64,000 nucleotides of DNA from Membranipora membranacea (lineage: Eukaryota; Bryozoa; Gymnolaemata; Cheilostomatida; Membraniporidae), in contig OU612072.1 in the NCBI GenBank assembly GCA_914767715.1, positions 18,414,001 to 18,478,000 on the forward strand. The letters run 5' to 3'. The translations under genes were made by a program, and so were the position numbers. The notes below the pieces were generated by a model, which saw only the letters and a program-made list of their open reading frames with translations, had not been told where the DNA came from and ran no database searches. Each line of letters begins with the position of its first letter. The first letter of the stretch is position 1. Below are positions 53,146 through 64,000 of this stretch, one piece after another.

Positions 53146-55604
53146 CAGAGATAGGAGTCATTGTAAGCTGACCTAACTTCCTGTCTTTTGCTTCCTATAA
53201 TGAATGCGGTGAGTTTTTAATTTCGCGAATATACATATTTATATAATGATGGTTGTTTAGGTGGAAGTGCAATCATGATCAATCTTTGACAGAAGAGTGA
53301 GGGGGCGGGAAGTTGTAACCTTTGTAACAGTCATCACCTGTCATGTATCAGGTCATGATAGTGACCGTTCTGGCTGTCACTGGAAATGCCATACAATAAC
53401 AACCATTTCTTATTCACTTCCAGTGGCAGAAATAATGACATTTTATCGACATTTATTACAATAACAATGACCAAATAATTGGCTGTGTCCTGGTGTGTGC
53501 GATTACGCTTTGCCGCCTTGATGACTGTGAGCCAATTAATTGTTGCTTTGCTATTACCTAATTTTTTCAATTCATTGATATCATATGATGTCCTGTTTTT
53601 ACATCTTTTTGGTAGTACTATAGAAGAGACAGTTTTTACTCAGTTTAGGGTGTGTTGTTTGAGAGAGCAATAAAATGCTGGTGTGCGATTAAAAGTCTCG
53701 TCAATTCGCCCTAGTAACCGCTCAGTGTGCGGCATAGAGGTTTAGTGCTGTCACACCTTTTATGCAAACAACTAGATAGTTGTCCAAATTCCATTTGTAT
53801 ACTTCGATCAAATTATTTCACCAAACTCTGCTTCAAAGCTCATCAATGTACAGAGTTATTATGCCAATAATGAGATTGCCTCGCTAAAAATCATGACTTC
53901 ATGGGTAAATATGCTTGCTGATGCTAAAAAAAACACATACTTGGTGTCATAGCATGTAGTATTAGTACTGATTATTGGTATAGTCTTAATATACGCTCCA
54001 CAGGATTTTTTAGCGTGAATGGCTTTCATCAGCTGTTTGTTGGCTGAAGATACTCTGGGCATGGAGTAAGCTCTGATTTTTATGGTATATGGGTAGAGAG
54101 AAGCAAGAGTAAATCAAGCAGGCCTATCATTCAATGACACAATAGAACTCGTTTGTACAGAATGTCTGGTGGTCACTGCAATTCTAAATTTATCAATGCA
54201 GCCACTAATAATAATCTGAGAGCTTTGAAAGATTATCTGCTTAGAGGCTGTCCAGGAAATAATTTATCGCTTTAAATCTTAACTGCTGTAATGGCCCTGC
54301 AAGCCCCCAGTCTGGCAACCCAACCGCCTGTCTAAGCTACAGGCCTGGTATATAACAGAATAAATTACAGTGTCGGGCTTCCTTAGGCAGGAATTTGTTG
54401 AAATTATTGGAATTCCAGGTTGATGGAACTTTTAACATACCAAACTCTTTGATGCATGCATTTAATGGCTACAATGTACATTTAATCTGCTTGATCACTT
54501 TCAATGAGATTAGCTTATTGAATTTGAACAAGATTCTCAGTATCTATTTGCCAATTGTTTACCTTTCACTTGAAATCAACATCTTAGCCAATCATAATTG
54601 GATGTATTGTTGGTATCCAAGTTATTTACCCATGAAGTTATAATCAAGATAAGCCAGTCAGAATGTTAATTTTGTTTACCCTGGCATTCATAGGCAACCT
54701 TCACAGCACTTATAAGGTACCAGTAGATTTAAAAATGGACAACCCTGTGGGTAAACACACAGATTATCACATTATAATGCTGGCTCAACTCTTGAAGTTG
54801 ACCAAGAAGAGTGGAAAATCAATGATACATTGTTACAAATACTGGAGAATAAGGGCGCGAGAGAATTTAAGGTTTTTTAGCGAGGCAATCTCATTATTGG
54901 CATAATAACTCTGTACATTGATGAGCTTTGAAGCAGAGTTTGGTGAAATAATTTGATCGAAGTATACAAATGGAATTTGGACAACTATCTAGTAGTTTGC
55001 ATAAAAGGTGTGACGGCACTAAACCTCTTTGCCCCACACTGAGCGGTTACTAGGGCGAATTAACGAGACTTTTAATCGAACACCAGCATCTTTATTGCTC
55101 TCTCAAACAACACACCCTAAACTGAGTAAAAACTAGCTCTTCTATAGTACTACCAAAAAGATGTAAAAAAAGGACTTCATATGATATCAATGAATTGCAA
55201 AAACTAGGTAACAGCAAAGCGACAATTAATCGGTTCAAAGTCATCAAGACGGCAAAGCGTAATCGCACACACCAGGACACAGCCAATTATTTGGTCATTG
55301 TTATTGTAATAAATGTCGATAAAATGTCATTATTTCTGCCACTGGAAGTGAATAAGAAATGGTTGTTATTGTATGGCATTTTCAGTGACAGCCAGAACGG
55401 TCACTGTCATGACCTGATACATGACAGGTGATGGCTGTTACAAAGGTAACAACTTCCTGAGCCCTCACTCTTCTGTCAAAGAATGATCATGATTGTACTT
55501 CCACCCAAACAACCATCATTATATAAAAATGTATATTCGCGAGCATTCATTATCAGCAGCAAAAGACAGGAAGTTAGGTCAGCTTACAATGACTCCTGTC
55601 TCTG
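53146..55604. mobile_element. Foldback-type element with ~740-bp inverted arms, 2.46 kb
   Basis: Arms 53146-53888 and 54875-55604 are inverted copies: the outer ends read CAGAGA(T/C)AGGAGTCATTG and the inner ends GAGATTGCCTCGCTAAAAA. About 1 kb of unrelated sequence lies between. Each arm carries the same 78-codon open frame pointing inward to outward (KLGNSKATIN ... FLPLEVNKKWLLLYG), differing at only a handful of residues. No transposase is seen, and I could not find matching target duplications. It could be a non-autonomous long-TIR or foldback transposon. Confidence 0.8.
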
Positions 55605-56224
55605 ATTCCACAAGTGTGTCATGATGACTTGTAACAAGTACAATGGAAGGTGTGTGAATGATTAGCAAACAGTGTTAATTATACTTAATTGGTCAATTTA
55701 AAATTTCTACAACAAAGATATCAAGGTAATTATTTAATTATGTCTGTTATTGGCTAACCTCCCTGGTTGTGGCACTCAAGCTTACAGATTAAAATTTATT
55801 ACTTTAAACGGTGTTGCCACCTAGTCTTAGTCTAACATTTTAATACTCTCTGTTCTAGTGCCAACACCTACTAGGGAACTACCATCCAAGAATGAGAGAG
55901 AAAAATGCCAAAATTGCTTCCTGTACACTATTTATAACTGAGATGGCTGAGAATGATATAGTATAACATCAAGGGCTCCTTTGTAGACAGGTAATGAATA
56001 TATACCAGGCTTACAATAGTTGACTTACCTTTGCCTCCCTCAGCCCACATACCATACCATTCAGAGCTTACTCCATGCTCAGAGTATCTTTGGCTAACAA
56101 ATAGAAATAGCTGAGAGCCATTCACTCCCAATAATCACAAGGAGCGTAGTTTAGACTGTTGATTGTTAGCATTTGCTACAACTGTGATCATATATTGTTG
56201 GTACAGCTCTATTTATCCTTGCAG

Positions 56225-56946
56225 TCAATAAAATGAATTCTATAGCAATGTTGGAAGATAACTCTTACAAACTCAACCTTGTTCGTCGCGAACAAAATCT
56301 GTACAATAAAACATTATCCCATTTGTCAGAAAAAAATGTGACTGCTGAGTTATCAAGCATACTTGAAGCTTTGGTTAGTTCAAATGCAATAGATTGGGAT
56401 TATAGCGGTGCTAACCAATTACTCACTCATAGTGAAGAAGAAATTTCTCCATGGCTTCAAGTCAATTTGGATCAGGAAGCTTTAGTTAGAGGGGTAAAGA
56501 TCTGGAACCGTGTCAGTTTTAATATTCCAGGTAGTTATTATTTATATTGGTGACTGGTTCCAACAATAGTTTGCTGAGAGTATTATGCAGTTTGTGTGTT
56601 AGTATAATTTATCTATTAATAAATTGTTTTTGATGATACAGCCTTTCATTTATTGGCAAAATATTGGAGTCATACAATACAAAGCCATTTTTAGGCTCAT
56701 TTAATCTTTTCCTGCAGCCACCAAACGAAGACTAAACAATGTACTGATATCCGTATAGCTATGAAAAGGACAGCTTAATGATTCGGAGAGCGTATGACTG
56801 ACTCAGCATGCTCATGTTCTCCAGGACAACAGCACCCTGTCAGACTTCATCTGTGTTATGAAGCCATGATTGGTAGATATGTGAGAGTCACTGCTGTTGA
56901 GGTGAACAATTTTCTGAACTTGCATGAGGTTGAGGTTCATGTCTAG
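56225..56946 (+). pseudogene. F5/8C (fucolectin-type) paralogue, degraded
   Basis: Exon 56225-56530 (acceptor CTTGCAG, donor GTAGTT) is open and reads NVTAELSSILEALV, then WDYSGANQLLTHSEEEISPW, LQVNLDQEALVRGVKIWNRV. Exon 56718-56946 (acceptor CCTGCAG) begins RLNNVLISV but then meets TAG and TGA and changes frame before SESVMTD; the rest (SACSCSPG, MIGRYVRVTAVEV, LHEVEVHV-stop) is open in the new frame. It matches the C-terminal F5/8C part of the gene at 47410-48630. No signal peptide or PAN exon was found upstream. Confidence 0.72.
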
Positions 56947-58694
56947 TAGACAGATCTTGAATGACTTGTCTGTACTGAACTAGTAACCACCAAATTTCTG
57001 TACCTCAGCCTGTGCCTGTCTAAACATATTGTATGTATTTTGTGCCTGTTAATCATTCTGATTAAGTGTGTTTCTCATGTAGCAGGAAGCGTTTTCCTTG
57101 GTGAGTGGTCAGTTCCTTTTCAACAACTACCATGGGGCAATTGATGTGTATGTAGCTGGTTGGAACTACTGATAGCTTAAAATATCATCCACCCTATATA
57201 TTTGAGGATTTAATCTTAAATTCAGACAGAGTCATGTCATATACATAAATTTGTAAATATTTTAGTGTTACTTTCTGATAATCTCATTCTCTCTGCTACA
57301 TAACTAAATTTGTCTTGCTATTTGAATTTGTAATACCTTTTCATCGGTGAAGTTCTTGTAATCGTATTGTGTATTGTCTTGCGATGAAACTTTCATAATC
57401 GCTGTCATGCTTGTCTCAGTCATAAGATTAAAACAAGACCAACGCGATTTCTTCATTGTTTTCATCACATTAAATTGATTGAATCGTGTATAAAAGGTTC
57501 AGAATTGCTACTGAAAGGGTTCCACAGTTAATATATCCAAACTGCTCTTGTGGAATGAATGACCAATGCTGGCGAAATGTGAATGTATAAATATATACAG
57601 TTTGTGATGATTAATCTATGATAATTATGTTGATGATTCAAGGTTTCAAGGTCTATGAATATATTATTTGGATATTTTTGCGTGAGACAGGCACTATCTG
57701 GAATACCGTGATTTTGGTGCATAGTTTTTGTTAATAGATGCCTAGATTATCAATGAAATAATTATGTTCACCCCAAAATTTGTGTACTCTGCTTTGGAAA
57801 AATCTGTGTGCAATGATTATTTGAAGTGCCATGTTTCATAAAATCTGATGACAAATGATCTGTCAAAAGGTTCAAAATTACTTATGGTCAGGAGGAACAA
57901 TTCCACATGGCTGTGTGTAGGCCCGCAAATTAGGATCGCGTTAATAATGTTTATGACCTTTTGCCAGATTTGTCTCAATGCAGCCTACTAGCCTACTGGA
58001 TGCTTCACAAATTCACCAGGGTATGCTTGAAAACTAGGAGCAGTTTGCATTGAATAGAATAGACATGCCCTTAGGTAATTGCATTTACCAGACATCAGAC
58101 TGAGACAAACAATGTCAGTCACTGTAGGAAATCAAACTCTTTAAGACTTAGACATCATAAGACAAGTTTTGAATCATATTAATAATAGGATGAAAACATG
58201 TGGAGTATATAAAAGCATAGAAATCTCTTTATGAGAACCTGTATAAATGATTCTTCATTTCCTACAAATATATCAAACCGAAAATGGACCTTGTGACATG
58301 TAGAAGCGGAATGTGTGCTCAAGAACCTGCGTTGTTATCTGTTCTTATAGGTTATGTTCCAAACCATTTAAAGCAGTCAGAAGATGATGGGTTAGCAAAC
58401 TATAACAGATGAACAGTTAGAAGAATGTTTGTGCTTAGTTGATTGATTAACGCACTGCATAAACTATTCATTGAAAGCAATGCAATCATTATGTATGATG
58501 AGACTGGTTAATTTAGACAAGGGAACATGATTATTCCATTTTCGCAGATGGTGCTTTGATTTTCTGTTACGGTGTGTTTGATAATAAAATGCTGCTTAAG
58601 AGAAACTCAGCAAGCTGAGCTCGAAAACTGCATCCGTATCAGCAGTGAAGGCTAAAAACAGTGATATAAGAGGCAATTTCTAATTAACTATGAA
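56947..58694. other. No gene recognised
   Basis: AT-rich, frequent stops on all strands, no convincing exon. Confidence 0.45.
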
Positions 58695-58880
58695 TGTAAT
58701 TGGGTCTAAGCTTCTAAATTGTTATGTTTTAGTTGCATTGACATGGGTGCAGCCTTTTTAGTATGTTCATTCTGGATCGAATTTGGTGATATGTCCTTTG
58801 TGTTCAAAATTGGTATGCCCAACACTTTGAGTTTCCTACGGACATTGGGTTTATCACAGGTGCTGCATAACGTTTCTCAG
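58695..58880 (+). repeat. Dispersed direct repeat, copy 1 (~185 bp)
   Basis: Nearly identical to 60391-60580 (shared TGCATTGACATGGGTGCAGC, GTATGCCCAACACTTTGAG). Same orientation, 1.7 kb apart. Confidence 0.9.
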
Positions 58881-58993
58881 AGAAAGGGTAAACAAACGTA
58901 ATGGAGATATAGATACTTATATCGATGATGACTATATATGTAAACAGCGACTATGTTGTGATTGTAAGATTTGGTATGATTTGAAGCTTATAT

Positions 58994-59383
58994 TTATTTC
59001 TTGAGATACCTCCACTCAAAGTGTTTCATGTTGATTGATTTGCTTTCAGGCATCTTCATTGGGTGTTCAGTATCCATAAACAAGAGCCATCTTGACAATA
59101 CTTTCCGGATGGGCATCCACCAGAACATGCTGCGTTGCATATTCCTGCTAGCATCAGGAGCGCTGCGAGACCGTAAAATATATTCATCCTCTGTGAAATA
59201 AAAAAATGGAATGCGCAGGTGAAGTTGTTGCTTCACATCTAGCACTGAAGAACCGAACCCTTCAATGACTGACCCGCAAAATACAATTAAACGAAAAGTA
59301 CTCGATGTTCGTTGGGTGCTCAAAAAAGAAAAACCCGTCTGCCTCATATATTCAAAGAGTATCTCAGTATGAGGTAATGGCAC
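58994..59383 (-). CDS. Candidate exon, 129 codons, unidentified
   Basis: A 390-bp open frame on the minus strand begins just after an acceptor (TTGAGTTCAG at 59393-59384) and ends in TAA, so it looks like a terminal coding exon rather than a whole gene; the first codon is GTG. It contains STFRLIVFCGSVIEGFGSSV and IPFFYFTEDEYILRSRSAP, then MFWWMPIRKVLSRWLLFMDT. The mix of hydrophobic strands and charged residues looks like a folded protein, but I do not recognise the family. It lies between the two direct repeats at 58.7 and 60.4 kb, so it may belong to a mobile element. Confidence 0.4.
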   Translation of the reverse strand: MPLPHTEILFEYMRQTGFSFLSTQRTSSTFRLIVFCGSVIEGFGSSVLDVKQQLHLRIPFFYFTEDEYILRSRSAPDASRNMQRSMFWWMPIRKVLSRWLLFMDTEHPMKMPESKSINMKHFEWRYLKK

Positions 59384-59625
59384 CTGAACTCAAAATAGAT
59401 TAACTCCTTATAATGTTGATGTTGATGTTGATGTTGATTTCATAGCACGATATGTTTATTTGCTGTTTTTTTTACTGAACTGTGCTGTGCTGAAAGAAGA
59501 AACCCATTTGCCTGATCTATTTAAAAAGTAGCTCAGTATGATGTAGTAACACCTGTACTCAAGGGAGACTAACTCCTTCCGATGGTGATTTTTTATGTTG
59601 ATAGTATGATATGTTTATATTCAAA
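59325..59625. repeat. ~165-bp diverged tandem duplication with (GTTGAT)n
   Basis: Sequence at 59325-59460 recurs diverged at 59490-59625 (shared AACCC.T.TGCCT, CTCAGTATGA.GTA.T, ACTAACTCCTT). A (GTTGAT)n run lies at 59418-59442 in the first copy only. The duplicate copy of the exon start is not open. Confidence 0.65.
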
Positions 59626-60390
59626 CTGAACTGAGGAACTCTATTCTATGATAACATGATTACAATAGTATTGATGAACATCTGTTTAACACAGTGTTTT
59701 AAGTTATCAAATGTATAGCCTTACCCAATGTTTAATGAACAAACTTGAATAACATGAGACTTGTACTCACCATCGATTGATGTTTTCAGTAAGTTGAAAT
59801 GAACAGGCGGAGAACTGCTTAGATTTTGAATTATTTGCCAAGAATCCCATATTTATATGTGCAACTTTCTCAAGGAATTATTACTGTGATTAGTGTCAAA
59901 GAATCTATTTCAGACATCCGGCTATTTGATAAGACTAACACATCCTGTTGTATTGGGCATCGATGTATGTCATTATTATGAAAATAGAATATAGGCCTCA
60001 TTTGGGATGATGATTATGCAAAACAACAACAAATTCTGCCATATTGATTTGACTTGACATTGTCCTGCTTTAATGTGTCCGGCATCCGAAGTGTCAAATA
60101 AAATAACTATAATAATGTCTGACACAAATATCCTAATACTTTGTGTGAAAGTTGCCAAAAATGAGGCATCCTTGTGTGACTCAGTTGTGACTTGCAATTA
60201 TCAGAAATCAATAAGCCATATATCTGTTGCATCTTGTTTTCTGTGATAACTTCTTCGAGTTTGAGTCTAAGTCTGGTCGTATGGTTGTATGTCCAGGTCA
60301 CTTGTGATGGTTGTAAGCAACAATGCTACTCATGAATGAAAGGTCTGAAGCTTACAGCATGGTTGGTGCAATGATTTATGGATAGAAGGT

Positions 60391-60580
60391 CTGTAATTGG
60401 GTTTAAGCTTCCACATTTCAGTTTTGTTATGTTATAGTTGCATTGACATGGGTGCAGCCTTTTTAGTATGTTCATTCTGGATCGAATTAGGTGTTATGTC
60501 CTTTGTTTTCAAAATTGGTATGCCCAACACTTTGAGTTTCCTACGGACATTGGGCTTATCACAGGTGCTGCACAACATTT
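60391..60580 (+). repeat. Dispersed direct repeat, copy 2 (~190 bp)
   Basis: See 58695-58880; it differs by a few substitutions and one indel of about 8 bp near 60415. Confidence 0.9.
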
Positions 60581-60734
60581 TCATATGTACGATTTCAGCT
60601 CTAAATTCTATTCCGTCCATGTAGACTTTTTGCTTCCATTCTTTGCCTAAGCCAATCTCCTCTAACCTTTTCCTTTTTTTTCAATCTAGCTTTTCTCAGA
60701 GTCCCTTTTTTTTAAATTCAGCATCAGTATTGTT

Positions 60735-61075
60735 CAGAGTCCACTTCTAAGTATGAAAATTTGATATAGTCGATCCCGATTTCAATAAAGCACTGAGCTA
60801 TCACCGAGTCCACTTCAGTTTATGATTTCAGTTTGAGTCAATCTCTCAAAATTTATCCCTTATGTTATACTGAATCAGGATTTTCCAGAGCTACCTTCCA
60901 TTTATGATATGTTTTGATAAAGTCAAGATCTCCCTTTTTTTGATCCAATTTTTTTCAGACTCAATGTCTCAAAATAATCCCATTTTTTCACAAGTCACCA
61001 ATTTGATTTGCCAAGAACACTTCAATTTATGGCATCCTTTGATAGCGCCAAACTCTCAAAATTGTCATTTATTCA
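60735..61075 (+). repeat. Diverged tandem repeat, ~70-125 bp spacing, pyrimidine-rich
   Basis: Four diverged units begin near 60737, 60819, 60889 and 61013, each with a (G/C)CACTTC(A/T)ATTTATG(A/G)-like start and TCTCAAAATT-like end, separated by T-rich runs. Open frames here follow from T-richness. Confidence 0.55.
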
Positions 61076-62484
61076 ATGCATCATCAATACTACCCACTTC
61101 AAAATATATAATTATTTTATTGTTTGCGTCAATATTCTCCAAATTCTCTCTTTTATCTGCTGGTTCCTGTCCCTGTTTCCTCATTGTTTTCTCTTTTTTT
61201 TTAACAAGCCTATTCGCCTCGATTGCTGACCTTCCCTTTTGCAATTTTACACACAATTTTACTCTGCCATCTCTGATGTTTTTCTTCTTATGATTGAATT
61301 CTTTTATTTGGCAATCAGTACCGTTTTACCTCAGGCAAATCATAATTCTTCCCACCGTATCATACTCAGGTATGCCGTAGATGACTCCTCATATCAGTCT
61401 GATTTTAGTATTATCTTTAGATCACTTAGGAACAGTGTTCCTTCATCTATTTTTCAAATAGTCATATTTTTGAGTTTTATTCTACTTGCCTGCTTCTCAA
61501 TGCTCACTTCTCCGAGAGGCCTTCTCAGTTTTTTTGTATCTCATTACTGCTCCCTCATTTGACGGACATTTCCATTGAAATGTGCCTTTGATTCCATTAT
61601 TTGGTTGCCATCTCATTTTATCTGCAGTTTTGTATCCTATTACATTTCTCCATCATTTGAGGGTATTAACTTTGAAATGTGTCACAGATCACATTTTTGT
61701 ACTGATGCATTCTGGTCTCACATCTTGTTGCATATCATAAGAGGGTACATGTGTGTGAGTGAGCCTTGCTGAGATTTGCTTGAGGTTAGGGAAATCGAGG
61801 TTTACATTGTGTGTTCACATCAGGTCATAAGTGTCATCAAGCTCGCATGAAAATATTCAGGTTCAGTTTAGGCATCGCTTGTACAAAGGCAGGCAAATTA
61901 CAAGTTGGTTTATTCCTGAATTGACCTACATAGTTGCATCAATAGACTACTATGCTTGTAAGTAGTTAGTACAAAGCACCTTACAAATGCTGTTTAGTAG
62001 CTAGTACAAAGCAGCTTTCCAACTACTAGCCATCGATCCATAAATATAATATGGAGAAGAGGTTTATATTTTAAACTTTCCTTCTAAACTTATTAGTTTT
62101 TGAGTTATGAAAAGTTTTATAACCTCATGTCATTCCAATGAATTTTAACCAGAACAGCTAACAGGAGGGATTATATTATGCCTGATTGTATAGATGACAC
62201 ACAAAGGGTTAAAGGAGTGATTGAGGATGTAAGGGCTTCCACGTGTGACTATGGGTACTAGAATAGCTGCACAATGACGATATCCTGTAGAGGTCGTGTT
62301 CTGTTTTGGTCTTTTTGCTGAAATCAGGCAAAGTTTTTACCAAAGACATAATCAATGATTACTAGTCAAGCCATTCTTTTCAATTCCCTCAATTTCCTGT
62401 TTTCATTGATATTATGTTCCAATCAAGATGGCATTAGGAGATTTGATTGCTTTGCCTCAGCGCATGGCAGGTGGCCCGAATGTA
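61076..62484. other. T-rich then AT-rich DNA; no gene recognised
   Basis: Plus-strand frames between 60904 and 61772 are rich in Phe/Ser/Leu because of T-rich sequence; no domain or splice pattern supports them. Confidence 0.4.
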
Positions 62485-62552
62485 CAATGTACGAACAGGA
62501 TGTACGAATGTATGAACAGGATATACGAACACGGATGTACGAACAGGATATT
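62485..62552 (+). repeat. TGTACGAACAGGA tandem repeat
   Basis: About five variants of (G/A)TGTACGAACAGGAT arranged in tandem (MYEQD when translated). Confidence 0.88.
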
Positions 62553-64000
62553 ATTTGACCCTAAAATCTCTTCCGAGAGAGAAAAATTAAAAATATAACT
62601 TTTATTTTAATCTTTGTAACCTTATTTAACCTGAAGTTTAATCTATATACAATGTTATCAGTAACCCACTTAGTGTTATCAATGGTCCTCAATTTTTTTT
62701 TCTGAATGATTTGATGTTTTCTAAGTTTATTGGATGTCTGAAGGGTGGAGACAGCTTTGGACAGAAAGCCTCTGATTGAATGGCAAAAGCTGTCTTGTTT
62801 GGCTCCCGTGAGTTTGACCCATCAGAGACATATACAATTTTTAAAGACTGCAAGGTTTTCAAAACTGCAAAAAGAAAACGAAAGTTTGTCATGAAATTTG
62901 TTATTATGTTTCCAGCGTATCATCAATTTGGAACGAGTGGATATGTAATACGAAATTATAGGACACTATGATATCGCATATGTATTTTTGCAAGTTTTAT
63001 TTCAATTTTTTTAAGTCACTCATTTATTTTGAATAACCTTCGTTTTGGCTGGGTTTCTCTATTATTTACTTTATATTGTACGACTTTTGTTCCGGTTTTG
63101 GTTGGTTTTTTTATTGTTTTAATTTTCCGGCAACCAACGAAAAGTCATCGGGCTTCTATGAGTAAATAACATGAACAAATTGTTGCTGAATTTCTCTAGA
63201 TGAGACATTGTGGATATTATGATATGTTTCAAAATATTGACAGATTTGAGTGAAAGAATGTCATTTATATGGTATCTATTGTATTATGATCTTATGTCTT
63301 ATTATGAATTGGAAATTTGCTCAAGATGTTAAAGGGACATTGCATTCTCATTTGGGTTGTGCCAGCGACAGCCGTCATTGCGTAGGGTCTAGAAAATGAG
63401 GTCAGGTACTAGCGATTCTTTTATTCGGCTAAAACGGATGCAAAGCAATTTTTTCACAAACAGAATAAAGGAACAAAGGTTTAACGCTGAATATTTCGTA
63501 TAATTTGATTATGAATGAACTATACAATATGATAAGAGCAGCCTCATCATAAAGATTAAGAAGAAGACTCAGCTTTTAAGTTTAGAAATGATCACTATCG
63601 GATAAATTGGATAACATCAAAACATTTGGTTTTTTATAACTTAAAGCTATAGAAGGACCTATTCATATTTGGTGTTTATATAAAAAGTATTATGAAGAGC
63701 ACTGTGGCAACCTTTTGAATTGTCCCTGGACATAGTTGAAACTAGTGTCTTTACTGGAAAGAAAACTCTTCTAAACTTTTCTCAACTACTGAAGTTGCCC
63801 CTCATCATAGCCCTACAAGACAAATATATGAACCTTCAGCTACAGAATGAGAATATTTCTGACCACAAGGGAAGTCAGAAATCAATTGATATAATACATT
63901 AATCAGTTGTTGCAGGATATAGTGTAAAATATATTCTTTCTTCTGCCAAATGTGGGTTGCATGTTTCTGCAAAAATTGGACCCAATTATAAAACAAAGGT
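62553..64000. other. No gene recognised to the right edge
   Basis: AT-rich. Short plus-strand frames at 62780-62971 and 63720-63902 look no better than background. Confidence 0.4.

Noticed and set aside
60904-61562. Phe/Leu/Ser-rich frames that look like membrane proteins
   Set aside because: They arise from T-rich repeats; hydrophobicity is a base-composition effect.

Overview
The window looks like AT-rich nuclear DNA from an animal. Short exons with GT/AG boundaries and matching phases are separated by long introns, intergenic DNA is full of decayed transposons and tandem repeats, and the proteins are metazoan in type (NHL-like propeller with a membrane anchor, PAN plus F5/8C/fucolectin-like secreted protein, THAP and SAP domains). 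An aquatic invertebrate is likely; I cannot place it more precisely from sequence alone. Exon joins below were made by eye from splice signals and reading-frame continuity.

Layout. 0-1.7 kb (minus): 3' part of a beta-propeller gene, perhaps sema/plexin-like, running off the left edge and carrying a truncated duplicated exon. 3.6-4.9 kb: dead PIF/Harbinger transposase; 5.05-5.36 kb: a small TIR element. 6.2-15.1 kb: a LINE reverse-transcriptase relic split by a 7.7-kb DNA transposon of the ISL2EU type with ~110-130 bp TIRs and AT target duplication. It holds two tail-to-tail genes: a THAP + DDE transposase (plus) and a SAP-SWIM-YqaJ nuclease-like protein (minus). Both carry disabling lesions. 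18.95-24.34 kb: a second large inverted-repeat element whose ends are arrays of a palindromic 12-mer, with a related internal array.

28.7-34.0 kb (minus): a complete six-exon gene for a 475-residue type I membrane protein (signal peptide, NHL-like propeller, Thr/Ser stalk, one TM helix, acidic tail). 35.5-35.9 kb: an 87-bp tandem array beside a TATA-like box. 40.6-40.8 kb: a 53-residue secreted Cys-containing peptide. 42.5 and 45.2-45.5 kb: the same 15-16 bp minisatellite in opposite orientations. 47.4-48.6 kb (minus): a complete three-exon secreted PAN + F5/8C protein; two broken F5/8C paralogues lie on the plus strand at 49.4-50.0 and 56.2-56.9 kb. Between these are an internally deleted P-element transposase relic (50.7-51.5 kb), a two-exon proline-rich gene model (52.0-52.7 kb) and a 2.46-kb foldback element with ~740-bp arms (53.1-55.6 kb). 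The last 8 kb holds repeats and one unidentified exon.

The host genes are mostly extracellular or cell-surface proteins with carbohydrate- or protein-binding folds. They are separate genes; nothing here indicates an operon or pathway. Most of the remaining structure comes from mobile DNA.
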